Part shown: in pieces, positions 8,759 through 17,475 of the stretch
Layout: each line of letters begins with the position of its first letter
Numbering within the stretch: the stretch's first letter is position 1
Assembly: GCF_001866665.1 (NCBI RefSeq)
Contig: NZ_MLYO01000063.1
Location: 62,001-126,000, forward strand
Reading direction: 5' to 3'
DNA from: Streptomyces monashensis
GTDB taxonomy: Bacteria > Actinomycetota > Actinomycetes > Streptomycetales > Streptomycetaceae
Length of the DNA stretch: 64,000 nucleotides
Program-made: the position numbers and the translations under genes
Notes under the pieces: generated by a model
What the model saw: only the letters and a program-made list of their open reading frames with translations
Databases searched by the model: none
What the model was told of the DNA's origin: nothing

Positions 8759-9378
8759 ACTGGACGGCCCGGCCGGCCCGCGACCGCGGTCACGTACGCG
8801 GCGTACGCCGTCCCGATGTCGCTCGGCGACAGCGCGAGATGCTCCAGGATCGTGTAGCGGCCGGGCCGGGTCTCCGGGGCGAACCCGACGGCCCCGACGA
8901 ACTCCTCGTCGCTGAAGCCGAGCTCCCGCGCCACCACGGGCAGACCGCGCCGGCGCAGCACGTCGGCCATCAGCCGGGCCGTGCCGTGCCCGCCCCGCAG
9001 GTACGTCGCGAAGGCGGCGCCGACGCCCACCTGCTCTCCGTGATTCGCCGCCCGGTGCGGATACGGATGGCCGAGCGCGGGCCATGGCCGCGGCCAGACC
9101 GTCGAGCTTCTCGCCGGTGACCCGGTGGGCCGGCTCCCAGTCCGCGACCGCGGAGATGTCGGACAGGGCCTCGCCGATGCCCGAGCGCTCGAACCGGGTC
9201 GGCGCCTCCCGTATCACCGTGAGGTCGACGCGAGGAGGGCGATCGGTGTGGGCACGCCGTACGCGCCACGGCCGGCGTCGTTGTCCGGATCGCCTCGTCC
9301 AGGGTGCCGCCGCCCACCTCGAACCAGACGGCGCCGGGCAGCGAGGACGCGCCCGCCGGAAAGCAGGCGGTGAAACAG
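8755..9378 (-). pseudogene. Decayed sn-glycerol-1-phosphate dehydrogenase-like gene
   Basis: Pieces of an EgsA/AraM-type iron-alcohol-dehydrogenase-fold protein appear in order on the minus strand but in changing frames: LPGAVWFEVGGGTLDE (about 9300-9345), DNDAGRGAYGVPTPIAL (about 9235-9285), VIREAPTRFERSGIGEALS with ISAVADWEPAHRVTGEKLDG (about 9080-9220), then HRAANHGEQVGVGAAFATYL to the C-terminus (8755-9050). At least two internal blocks normally present are missing: the NAD-site segment after GGGTLD and the helical segment carrying a metal-ligand histidine. Frameshifts separate the pieces. It sits between the rne terminator and the rplU promoter. The identity is inferred from remembered family sequence. 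Confidence 0.75.
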
Positions 9379-9383
9379 AAAAC

Positions 9384-9421
9384 AGGTGTGGCCCTGTCCG
9401 CGAACGGACAGGGCCACACCT
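9384..9421 (-). terminator. Terminator after rne
   Basis: A perfect 17-bp stem (9384-9400 with 9405-9421) and a CGAA loop, 15 bp past the rne stop on the minus strand. On that strand it is followed by TGTTTTCTGTTT. Confidence 0.92.
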
Positions 9422-9435
9422 GGTACGGCGACTGA

Positions 9436-12400
9436 TCAGTCGTCGGCGGTGGCGACCGTGGTGGTCTTCTTCGCCGTCGACTTCGCGGCGGCCGTCTTGG
9501 TCGCCTTCTTGGCCGTGGTCTTCTTGGCCGCCGTCTTCTTCGCGGCGGTCTTCTTCGCCACGGTCTTCTTGGCTGCCGTCTTCTTCGCCGGGGCCTTCTT
9601 GGCGGTCTTGCGGGCCGCCTTCTTGGCCGGAGCGACCTCCTCGACCGGAGCCTCGGCCCCGGCCTCGGGCGCCTCCGCGGCCTCCGTCGCCGACGGGACG
9701 ACCACGACGGCCGCCTCCTCGGACGCGGTCGGCGCGGTGGCCTTGCGCACGGCACGCCGACGCGGGCGGGCCGGGGCGGCGCTCTCGGCGGGCGCCTCCT
9801 CGACCGGAGCCGGCGCAGCGGCCTCGGCCTCGACCGCGGCCTCGACCGCGGTCTCGGGCACCGTCACCACGGTCGCCTCGACCCCCGCCGGGGAACCGGC
9901 CGGCGCGGACACCTTCCGGGTCGCACGACGGCGCGTGCGGCCCTTGGGCGCGGCCTCCTCGACCGCCTCGACGGCCTCGGCCGGCGGCTCCGCGACGACC
10001 GGCTCGGCAGCGGGCACCCCGGCGACCGGCGCCGCGGCGGCCGCGGGGGCCTCCTCGACCGGCTCGGCCTGCACAGCCTGCTCGGCCTTGGGGGCCTTCT
10101 CCGCCTTCGGCGCGCCCGCCGGAGCCGACGCACGGCGGCTCGCCCGGCGCCGCGAACGGCCACGGGTGGCCGCCGCCTCCGCCTCGGCGACGCTGCTGTA
10201 CAGCTCCTCGTCCGGTGCGAACTCGGGCGCGGGCAGGGCGACCGGCTCGGCGGCCTCGGCGGCGACCTCGGCGGCGGTCTCCGCCTCGGGCTCGACGGCC
10301 TCGCCGGTCTCCACGGCCGCGGCCGCGGTCTCGTGCACGTGCTCCGCGGTCACGTGCTCGTGCACGTCACCGCCCTTGCCGCGCTTCTTGCGCTTGCCGC
10401 CACCGCCGCCGGCGGGCACGCTCGGCTGCTCCATGTGCACGATGACACCGCGGCCGTTGCAGTGGACACAGGTCTCGGAGAAGGACTCCAGCAGGCCCTG
10501 GCCGACGCGCTTGCGGGTCATCTGGACCAGACCCAGCGAGGTCACCTCGGCGACCTGGTGCTTCGTGCGGTCCCGGCCCAGGCACTCCAGCAGGCGCCGC
10601 AGCACCAGGTCCCGGTTGGACTCCAGCACCATGTCGATGAAGTCGATGACGACGATGCCGCCGAGGTCGCGCAGCCGCAGCTGACGCACGATCTCCTCGG
10701 CCGCCTCCAGGTTGTTCCGGGTCACGGTCTCTTCGAGGTTGCCGCCCTGGCCGGTGAACTTGCCGGTGTTGACATCGATCACGACCATGGCCTCGGTCTT
10801 GTCGATCACCAGCGAACCACCGCTGGGCAGCCAGACCTTGCGGTCGAGCGCCTTGGCGAGCTGCTCGTCGATCCGGTACGTGGCGAAGACGTCGACCTCG
10901 GAGGTCCACTTCGACAGCCGGCCCGCGAGATCCGGCGCGACGTGCGAGACGTACCCGTGGATCGTCTCCCAGGCGTCGGCACCGCTGACGACGACCTTGG
11001 AGAAGTCCTCGTTGAAGATGTCGCGCACGACCCGGACGGTCATGTCCGGCTCGCCGTACAGCAGCGTCGGGGCGTTGCCGTTCTTCGCCTTCTTCTGGAT
11101 CTCCTCCCACTGCGCCTGGAGCCGCTCGACGTCGCGGCGCAGCTCGTCCTCGCTCGCGCCCTCGGCGGCGGTGCGCACGATGACGCCCGCGTCCTCGGGC
11201 ACGATCTTCTTGAGGATGGTCTTCAGCCGGGCCCGCTCGGTGTCGGGCAGCTTGCGGCTGATACCGGTCATCGAGCCCTCGGGGACGTACACGAGGTAGC
11301 GGCCCGGCAGCGAGACCTGGCTGGTCAGACGCGCACCCTTGTGTCCGATCGGGTCCTTGGTGACCTGCACGAGGACGGACTGGCCGGACTTGAGGGCGGA
11401 CTCGATGCGGCGGGGGCCGCCCGCCATGCCCAGCGCCTCGAAGTTGACCTCACCGGCGTAGAGCACGGCGTTGCGGCCCTTGCCGATGTCGATGAAGGCG
11501 GCCTCCATCGACGGCAGCACGTTCTGCACCTTGCCCAGGTACACGTTGCCGACGTACGAGGTCGACTGCTCCTTGTTGACGTAGTGCTCGACGAGCACGC
11601 CGTCCTCCAGGACGCCGATCTGCGTGCGCTCGCCGTACTGGCGCACGACCATCACGCGCTCGACGGCCTCGCGGCGGGCCAGGAACTCGGCCTCGGTGAT
11701 GATCGGAACGCGTCGGCGGCCCTGCTCACGGCCCTCGCGGCGGCGCTGCTTCTTGGCCTCCAGACGCGTCGAGCCCTTGATGGACTGCACCTCGTCGGAC
11801 GGCTCGCTCGGCTTGCGCGGCTCGCGGACCTTGACGACCGTACGCTCCGGGTCGCCCTCGCCGGGCTCGGTGTCGGTACCGGTGTCACCGGCGCGGCGAC
11901 GGCGGCGACGGCGACGGCGGCTGCTGGAGCTGGAACCGCCGGACTCGTCGCCACGAGCCTCCTCGGCGTCCTCTTCCTCCTGCTCGGCGGTGTCCTCGGC
12001 GTCCTGCTCGGCCTGCTCGGCGGCCAGCTCGTCGGCCTCGGCGCCCTCGCCGTCGGCGGCCTCACCGCGACGGCGGCGACGGCCGCCCCGACGGCGGCGG
12101 CGACGGGAGCCGGCCTCCTCGAAGCCCTCGGTCTCGTCGGTCTCCTCGCCCTCGCCGAGTTCCTCGGCGGCCTCGACGGACTCGGCGGCCTCGACGGCGG
12201 TCTCCTCCGTCTCCTCGACGGCGGGGGCGGTCTCGACGGCCTGCGGCTCCTCGGCGGCACCCCGACGGCGGCGGCGACGGCGCGCACCGGCCTCGGGGCG
12301 CTCCTCGGTGTACTCGTCGGCCTCCTCGGGCTCCTCCGTCCCGGCGGCCTCGGCAGCGGCCTCGGCGGCGGCGCGCTGCGGGGTCTGGAACCTCGGCTCG

Positions 12401-13578
12401 GCGAACACCGGCGCCTGGAACACGGCGACGGCGGGGCGGGCGGGCCTGCGCGGAGAGCGACTCCCCGAGGCCTCAGCGGCCTCGGCGGGCTCGGCCGCTT
12501 CGGTGACCTCGGTCTTCGCGGACCGGGCCGACGCGGAGAACCCGGACGCGGCGCGCACGGCCCGACGCCGGGCACGCCGCGGAGCGGCTTCCTCGGCCGG
12601 AGCCTGCGGGGCTTCCTCGGCGGCGGGGGCGGGAGCTTCCTCGGCCACGACGGCCTCCTCCTGCACGGGGGCACCGGCGGGCGCGGACACCCGCCGGGTG
12701 GCACGCCGACGGGTACGGCTCACAGCGGCCTCCTCGGCGGGAGCGGCGGCCGGAGCCTCCTCGCTCACCGGAGCCTCCTCGCTCACCGGAGCCTCGGCGG
12801 CCTCCTCCTGGGCGGGGGCACCGGCGGGCGCCGAGGCGCGGCGCGTGGCGCGACGGCGCGGACGCGCGGCGGCCGGAGCCTCCTCGGCGGCGGGCTCGGC
12901 AGCCTCGACCGCGGCGACCTCCTGCGGGGCGGCCTCGGCCTCGGCCTCGACGACGGCCGACGTCTCCTCGGCGGCCTTCGGGGCACCGGCGGGCGCGGAG
13001 GCGCGGCGTGCGGCGCGACGGCGCGGACGCGCGGCGGCCGGGGCCTCCTCGACCTCGGCGGCAGCGGGCTCGGTGGCCTCGGCGGCGCCGGTCTCGGCGG
13101 CGGTCGGTGCGGAAACGGTGCGGGTGGCCCGGCGGCGGGTGCGGCGCGGTGCGGCGTCCTCGCCGACGACGACCTCGCCGCCCTCGGCCACGGCAGCGGC
13201 GGGCTGCTCGGTCGCCTCGGCGGCGGGCGCGGCCGGTGCGACGGCCTCGGCGGCCGCCGGTGCCCCGGCGGGGGCGGAGGCGCGGCGCGTGGCCCGTCGG
13301 CGCGGGCGGCCGGCGGTCGGCGCCTCGGCGGTCTTCCCGGCCTCGACGGACGCTTCGCCACCTTCGGCGGCGATCAGTGCCTCGGTGTCCTCCGCGCCCT
13401 CGATGTCCTCGGTGTCCTCATCGGCCGGTATGGCCGGCAGGGTCACCTCGGTGGCTGCCCCGGCCGCGGCGGGCGGGCCCGCCGGGCGGGAGGCGGCACG
13501 GCGACGCCTGCGCGGCGGCAGGGTGTCGCTCGGAGTGTTCGGTTCGGAGCCCTCGACGGGCTCGGTCGGTTCGAGCAT
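9436..13578 (-). CDS. rne: Ribonuclease E/G with long repetitive N- and C-terminal arms
   Basis: A 5'-end-sensing endoribonuclease for rRNA/tRNA processing and mRNA decay. The catalytic core occupies about residues 640-1050 of 1380: S1-like region VGNVYLGKVQNVLPSMEAAF, RNase H-like core with Mg2+-ligand aspartates in VIDVNTGKFTG and VIDFIDM, and the Zn-link CVHC. The ~640-residue N-arm and ~330-residue C-arm are Ala/Glu/Pro-rich with nine Arg-rich units of the form RPRRRATRRASAPAGAP (six before, three after the core). The C-terminus is a histone-H1-like series of AAKKT units. Scaffolding arms at both ends are known for actinobacterial RNase ES; this one is unusually repetitive. Start ATG 13578 (MLEPTEPVEG). 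Confidence 0.95.
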   Translation of the reverse strand: MLEPTEPVEGSEPNTPSDTLPPRRRRRAASRPAGPPAAAGAATEVTLPAIPADEDTEDIEGAEDTEALIAAEGGEASVEAGKTAEAPTAGRPRRRATRRASAPAGAPAAAEAVAPAAPAAEATEQPAAAVAEGGEVVVGEDAAPRRTRRRATRTVSAPTAAETGAAEATEPAAAEVEEAPAAARPRRRAARRASAPAGAPKAAEETSAVVEAEAEAAPQEVAAVEAAEPAAEEAPAAARPRRRATRRASAPAGAPAQEEAAEAPVSEEAPVSEEAPAAAPAEEAAVSRTRRRATRRVSAPAGAPVQEEAVVAEEAPAPAAEEAPQAPAEEAAPRRARRRAVRAASGFSASARSAKTEVTEAAEPAEAAEASGSRSPRRPARPAVAVFQAPVFAEPRFQTPQRAAAEAAAEAAGTEEPEEADEYTEERPEAGARRRRRRRGAAEEPQAVETAPAVEETEETAVEAAESVEAAEELGEGEETDETEGFEEAGSRRRRRRGGRRRRRGEAADGEGAEADELAAEQAEQDAEDTAEQEEEDAEEARGDESGGSSSSSRRRRRRRRRAGDTGTDTEPGEGDPERTVVKVREPRKPSEPSDEVQSIKGSTRLEAKKQRRREGREQGRRRVPIITEAEFLARREAVERVMVVRQYGERTQIGVLEDGVLVEHYVNKEQSTSYVGNVYLGKVQNVLPSMEAAFIDIGKGRNAVLYAGEVNFEALGMAGGPRRIESALKSGQSVLVQVTKDPIGHKGARLTSQVSLPGRYLVYVPEGSMTGISRKLPDTERARLKTILKKIVPEDAGVIVRTAAEGASEDELRRDVERLQAQWEEIQKKAKNGNAPTLLYGEPDMTVRVVRDIFNEDFSKVVVSGADAWETIHGYVSHVAPDLAGRLSKWTSEVDVFATYRIDEQLAKALDRKVWLPSGGSLVIDKTEAMVVIDVNTGKFTGQGGNLEETVTRNNLEAAEEIVRQLRLRDLGGIVVIDFIDMVLESNRDLVLRRLLECLGRDRTKHQVAEVTSLGLVQMTRKRVGQGLLESFSETCVHCNGRGVIVHMEQPSVPAGGGGGKRKKRGKGGDVHEHVTAEHVHETAAAAVETGEAVEPEAETAAEVAAEAAEPVALPAPEFAPDEELYSSVAEAEAAATRGRSRRRASRRASAPAGAPKAEKAPKAEQAVQAEPVEEAPAAAAAPVAGVPAAEPVVAEPPAEAVEAVEEAAPKGRTRRRATRKVSAPAGSPAGVEATVVTVPETAVEAAVEAEAAAPAPVEEAPAESAAPARPRRRAVRKATAPTASEEAAVVVVPSATEAAEAPEAGAEAPVEEVAPAKKAARKTAKKAPAKKTAAKKTVAKKTAAKKTAAKKTTAKKATKTAAAKSTAKKTTTVATADD

Positions 13579-13840
13579 GCGGGCGTTTCTCCCGTCAGGC
13601 TCCCGGGCGCCGCGCCTGGTCCGGCGTCGGCCTCGAAGGGCCGTCCGCCGTTGACGTCCGCGGCCCGCGCGATGCGCGATGGCCGCCGTCCGGGGCGCGG
13701 GCGCCGCACGGGAGCACTCTGTGTCCTGTCTCGCCGGTTCCGTACGCCTTGTCGGTACGGCCTGGCGAAAGTCTTCTGGTCGGTGCGCTGCCCGACCCAG
13801 GTGGCTCCCGAGTACGAGGGCGGCGCTACGACGTCCGTCC

Positions 13841-14659
13841 CTACGCGGAACCTTCCGGCGTCGGCGCCGTCGCGGCGGCAGCCGGTCTGGCCGTCAGGGC
13901 CTCGGCTGCCTCGCGGTCGGGCGCGAGCGGGTCGGTCACCGTGCCGGTCTCTTCATCGAACAGCCCCTGCGCCAGCCTGGTCACCGCTGCGGGGACCGGC
14001 GGCGCCAGGTCGGCCACGGCGCGGAGACCGGACAGGACGTCGTCGGGTCGTACGGCAGGCGTCACGTGCCGAACAACCAGCCGCAGTATCGCACAGGGCT
14101 GGTCGGTCGGCCTATCAGCCGGTGAACTGTGCGTTTCCAGACTCACCACGGCCGGGCGGGCGTCGAAGGTGCGGACGCCGTTCTTGGTCGTGCGCTGCAC
14201 CTCGACGGTCTCGGCCTCGGTGAAGGCCTCGACCGCGCGCTCGGCGTCGACCGGGTCCACGCCGTCCAGCCGCAGCTCCCAGACGGAGGCCGTCAGCCGG
14301 TCGGCGAGGCCCGAGGTCCGCGCCTCGACCGCGTCGACGACGTCGAGCCCGGCGGGCAGCGACTCGTCGAGGAGGACGCGCAGCGTCTGCGGGTCACGCG
14401 CCTGTGTCAGCGCGATCTCCAGGTACTCCGCCTCGCTGCCCGTGCCGGTGGGTGCGGCATTGGCGTACGACACCTTGGGGTGCGGCGTGAACCCTGCCGA
14501 GTACGCCATGGGCACCTCGGCACGGCGCAGCGCACGCTCGAAGGCGCGCTGGAAGTCTCGGTGGCTGGTGAACCTCAGGCGGCCGCGCTTGGTGTAGCGC
14601 AGTCGGATGCGCTGCACCGCGGGTGCGGGCGGCGGGCCTTCGGGCTGTCGCTTGCCCAG
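13841..14659 (-). CDS. TIGR03936 (DUF2344) radical-SAM-associated protein, probable CTG start
   Basis: The C-terminal-type partner of the radical SAM protein at 33490-35451; in many bacteria the two are adjacent or fused. The function is unknown. The core begins VQRIRLRYTKRGRLRFTSHR and continues MAYSAGFTPHPKVSYANA, the family hallmark. Two starts are possible: GTG 14617, with no ribosome binding site, or CTG 14659, four bases past the upstream stop with GAAGGA well placed. The CTG reading adds a LGKRQPEGPPPAPA leader, and I recall similar leaders in Streptomyces homologues with ATG/GTG starts. The protein would be 272 residues. It probably forms an operon with the gene at 14664-15533. Confidence 0.88.
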   Translation of the reverse strand: MGKRQPEGPPPAPAVQRIRLRYTKRGRLRFTSHRDFQRAFERALRRAEVPMAYSAGFTPHPKVSYANAAPTGTGSEAEYLEIALTQARDPQTLRVLLDESLPAGLDVVDAVEARTSGLADRLTASVWELRLDGVDPVDAERAVEAFTEAETVEVQRTTKNGVRTFDARPAVVSLETHSSPADRPTDQPCAILRLVVRHVTPAVRPDDVLSGLRAVADLAPPVPAAVTRLAQGLFDEETGTVTDPLAPDREAAEALTARPAAAATAPTPEGSA

Positions 14660-14663
14660 TGTC

Positions 14664-15533
14664 CTAGTCCTTCGTGAGAGCGGTCGTACTGCTACCAAGA
14701 GTACGTGCAGCGGGCCCCTGAGGTTCCCGCCGGTCCACCGCGGCCGGCTGCCGGGGCTCGCCGAACAGCGCCCGCCGTACGTCGGCGCGGACCTGCCGCA
14801 CCGTGTCCCGCGCGCCGGCCGGCGCCCCGCGGACGGCCCGCCCCACCGCACGCGCGCCCCGGGCGGCGGGCCGCAGGACGGCGTCCCGGACGAGACGTCC
14901 GACGGGCGTGAGAAGACTCCGGTACACCCGGCGCACGGATTCGACGAGGATCCACCGCACGAGCGTCCCGAGCAGCCGCCCCACGGCCCGCGAGAGCCGC
15001 CCCGCGACCCGCCACGCGTGCGAGAGGGCCTCCCCCGCCTCCCGCGCCACGACGGCGAGGACGCGGCCGACGGGCGCGAGCACCCAGCGCCACAGGGCGA
15101 GCGCGGGCAGGACGAACACCACGCGCAGCGCCCCGTACACGGCGAGGCCGACGGCGGTGGCGACGGGGGCGAGGACCCGGGCGCACAGCCACCGCGCGGG
15201 CACGACGAACAGATACCGCCCGAGGGGGGTGAGCACCGACCGGTGGAGCCACGCGGCCGGTACGACGACGAGCACGCGTCCGAGCCACCCGAGCGCGCCG
15301 CCCACCGGCACCAGGACGTACCGCCACAACCCGGCGGCCACCCGTGCCAGAGCGCGTCCGCGCGGCCGCAGCAACGTGCCCGGCAGGAACCGCCCGACGA
15401 CGACAAGCCCGTCCCACACCACCCGCACCGGTACGACCAGGACGAGGACGACGATCCGGACCGGGATCCGGATCGCGACGACGAGACACCCTTCGGACTG
15501 CCGGGACTCGGGCGACGGCTTCTGCGGTTCCAT
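14664..15533 (-). CDS. Basic, valine-rich membrane-associated protein of unknown function
   Basis: A 289-residue protein starting MEPQKPSPESRQSEGC. It has a strongly hydrophobic stretch VRIVVLVLVVPVRVVWDGLV at about 25-45, then repeated segments of the type WRYVLVPVGGALGWLGRVLVVVP, LHRSVLTPLGRYLFVVP, LWRWVLAPVGRVLAVV and VYRSLLTPVGRLV. These are about 30-residue repeats with a WxxLxPVGR core and high arginine. I recognise no family. It lies 4 bp upstream of the TIGR03936-type gene. The repeats might be amphipathic membrane-binding helices, which is inference. The frame is credible from codon bias and the ATG at 15533; the region between 15534 and 15619 is non-coding. Confidence 0.75.
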   Translation of the reverse strand: MEPQKPSPESRQSEGCLVVAIRIPVRIVVLVLVVPVRVVWDGLVVVGRFLPGTLLRPRGRALARVAAGLWRYVLVPVGGALGWLGRVLVVVPAAWLHRSVLTPLGRYLFVVPARWLCARVLAPVATAVGLAVYGALRVVFVLPALALWRWVLAPVGRVLAVVAREAGEALSHAWRVAGRLSRAVGRLLGTLVRWILVESVRRVYRSLLTPVGRLVRDAVLRPAARGARAVGRAVRGAPAGARDTVRQVRADVRRALFGEPRQPAAVDRREPQGPAARTLGSSTTALTKD

Positions 15534-15619
15534 ATCCGTCAGGACGCCCCGGCCCGCCGGCCCGGCTCCCCCCTGCCGGATTGCGATGCCGTCACGACTG
15601 CTGCGGCGGTCCGGCCCGG

Positions 15620-16147
15620 TCAGCGGGCTTCGATGACGACGGACTCGATGACGACGTCCTGCACGGGTCGGTCGGTGCGCGGGTTGGTCTGCGTCGCCGC
15701 GATGGTGTCGACCACCTTCCTGCCGGCGTCGTTGGCCACTTCGCCGAAGATGGTGTGCTTGCCGGTGAGCCACGTGGTCGGACCCACCGTGATGAAGAAC
15801 TGGGACCCGTTCGTGCCCGGACCGGCGTTGGCCATGGCCAGCAGGTAGGGCTTGGTGAAGGCCAGGTCGGGGTGGAACTCGTCGGCGAACTCGTACCCCG
15901 GGCCGCCCGTGCCGTTGCCCAGCGGGTCACCGCCCTGGATCATGAAGCCCTCGATGACCCGGTGGAAGACCGTGCCGTCGTAGAGCCGGTCCGTGGTCTT
16001 CGCGCCCGTCTTGGGATGGGTCCACTCCCGCTCGCCCTTCGCCAGCTCGACGAAGTTCCTCACCGTCTTCGGCGCGTGATCCGGGAAGAGCCGGATCTCG
16101 ATGTCGCCCTGACTGGTCTTCAACGTCGCGTACAGCTGCTCTGCCAC
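15620..16147 (-). CDS. Cyclophilin-type peptidyl-prolyl cis-trans isomerase
   Basis: A 175-residue cytoplasmic cyclophilin that isomerises Xaa-Pro bonds. It starts at GTG 16147 (VAEQLYATLKTSQGDIEIRL), with AGAGG upstream and no signal peptide. Active-site motifs are present: FHRVIEGFMIQGGDP (catalytic Arg), GPGTNGSQFFIT (Gln/Phe pocket) and LTGKHTIFGEV. A short charged loop (HPKTGAKTTDR) is typical of actinobacterial PpiA/PpiB-like proteins. Confidence 0.95.
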   Translation of the reverse strand: MAEQLYATLKTSQGDIEIRLFPDHAPKTVRNFVELAKGEREWTHPKTGAKTTDRLYDGTVFHRVIEGFMIQGGDPLGNGTGGPGYEFADEFHPDLAFTKPYLLAMANAGPGTNGSQFFITVGPTTWLTGKHTIFGEVANDAGRKVVDTIAATQTNPRTDRPVQDVVIESVVIEAR

Positions 16148-16330
16148 CCGTCACGCCTCTCTGCCTGGTCGTCACGTGATCGTGACACGACCCTGTGTGC
16201 CGTATGCCCGGTTGACCGCGCGGGCGGCGGCATTACCGCCGAACGAGTGACGGCGGGCGGGACGTGCACAGCGGCGAGCCCCTTCCCGGTCGGGGGAAGG
16301 GGCTCTGCGCGGCGGCCGGGGTGCGGGCTG

Positions 16331-16606
16331 TCAGAAGGCCTGGTTGTTGCAGCCCATGTCCGAGCCGAGGTGGCTCTGCTGCGCACCCGGGTTGCCTTCG
16401 CCGTTCAGCGCGTTGCCCAGCGCGCCGGTGAGGGCGCTGACGTTGCCGAGCACGTTGATGTTCATGTCGTGCGAGCGGCACTCGGTGTTCTGCGTGACGT
16501 CGAAGTCACGGTCGAACCCGCCGTGCGCGGAGGCGGAGGCGGCGCCGAACGAGGCGACGCTGCCGAGGACGGCACCCACGAGGACGGCCCTCTGGAACTT
16601 GCGCAT
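16331..16606 (-). CDS. Small secreted protein, family A (CRSHD type)
   Basis: A 91-residue precursor: signal peptide MRKFQRAVLVGAVL... with predicted cleavage near ASA/HGG, and a ~65-residue mature part. The mature region has TECRSHDMNINVLGNV, ALGNALNGEGNPGAQQ and a C-terminal MGCNNQAF. The two cysteines and the NALNGEGNPGAQ block are shared with the genes at 18621 and 19144. GGAG stands 5-8 nt before ATG 16606. The short, Gly/Asn-rich, two-cysteine exported form recalls surface proteins such as chaplins, but no chaplin motif is present. Function unknown. Confidence 0.85.
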   Translation of the reverse strand: MRKFQRAVLVGAVLGSVASFGAASASAHGGFDRDFDVTQNTECRSHDMNINVLGNVSALTGALGNALNGEGNPGAQQSHLGSDMGCNNQAF

Positions 16607-16683
16607 TGGTTCTCCGTTGGTCGGGCAGATGGGATCTGCAACAGGGTCGAGAGTCGGGATTGCGGACGGTTACGGGGCGGCGG

Positions 16684-17475
16684 TCAGCCGAGTTGCGGAA
16701 GCCCCAGCTGGCCGACGGGAGGTGCGGCGACCTGCCCGAGGCCGACCGGGGACAGCTGCGGCACGCTCGGCGCCCCGACCAGCGGGTTGACGAGCGGGTT
16801 CACCTGCGGGTTCACCTGGGGGTTCACCTGCGGGGTGACGTGCGTCGGGCCGTCCGTCGCGGGGATGCCCTGGGGCGCGGCCAGCTGCGGGGCGACCTTC
16901 GGCATCACCTCCGGCATGACCTGCGGTACGACCTGCGAAGACGGCTGCGCGGGCGCGTACTGCGGCGCGGGCGCGTACTGCTGGGGCGGGGCGTACTGCG
17001 GCGGCGGCGCGTACTGCGGCGCGGGCGCGTACTGCGGCGGCGGCGCGTACTGCGGCTGCGGGTACGGCGAGGCGTTGGCCTGCGCCGCCCCCTGCGACGA
17101 GGCCGAGGCGGAGGCGTAGCCGGTCTGTTGGGGCGGCGGCGGGGCGTACTGCGGTGCCGGCTGCGGCACGTACTGCGGCGGCGGGGCGTACTGCGGGTAC
17201 TGAGGGGGAGCGACCTGTGCCATTCCCCTCGACGTGCCCGAAGCGGCGGCGTACCCGGCCTGTTGGGGCGGCGGAGCGGCGTATTGCGGAGCCGGCTGCG
17301 GCGCGTACTGCGGCGGAGGGGCGGCCTGGGGGGCCGGCTGCTCCGGAGCCGGTGCTGGAGCGGGACCGCCATATCCGTATCCGACAGGGGAGTCGGCATG
17401 GCTGACGCCGGCACCGATGGCGGACAGACCACCTGCCGCTGCTAGAACGAGCGCGGCCCTGTGAAGCTTGCGCAT
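16684..17475 (-). CDS. Secreted Pro/Gln/Tyr/Ala-rich repeat protein
   Basis: 263 residues: signal peptide MRKLHRAALVLAAAGGLSAIG (cleavage near SHA/DSP), then a low-complexity domain of PPPQYAP-type heptads (about residues 35-165). It ends in a region with PQVNPQVNPQVNPLVNPLVG repeats. The signal peptide is nearly the same as that of the divergent gene at 17945, which also carries QLNPQLNPQINPQ repeats, so the two are probably related by duplication. There are no cysteines in the mature part. The repetitive Tyr/Gln/Pro composition suggests an extended wall- or surface-associated protein; this is inference. ATG 17475 has GAGGG just upstream. Confidence 0.8.
   Translation of the reverse strand: MRKLHRAALVLAAAGGLSAIGAGVSHADSPVGYGYGGPAPAPAPEQPAPQAAPPPQYAPQPAPQYAAPPPQQAGYAAASGTSRGMAQVAPPQYPQYAPPPQYVPQPAPQYAPPPPQQTGYASASASSQGAAQANASPYPQPQYAPPPQYAPAPQYAPPPQYAPPQQYAPAPQYAPAQPSSQVVPQVMPEVMPKVAPQLAAPQGIPATDGPTHVTPQVNPQVNPQVNPLVNPLVGAPSVPQLSPVGLGQVAAPPVGQLGLPQLG

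Noticed and set aside
10333..14223. A 1296-residue plus-strand open frame opposite rne
   Set aside because: It is the mirror of the repetitive, high-GC rne gene. Its product is Leu/Gly/Asp-rich with no recognisable domain, while the minus strand encodes a clear RNase E.
16684..17475. CRISPR-like or tandem DNA repeats in the GGCGCGTACTGCGG region
   Set aside because: The repeats are in-frame heptads encoding PPPQYAP, with no unique spacers and a signal peptide at the start, so this is a repeat protein.
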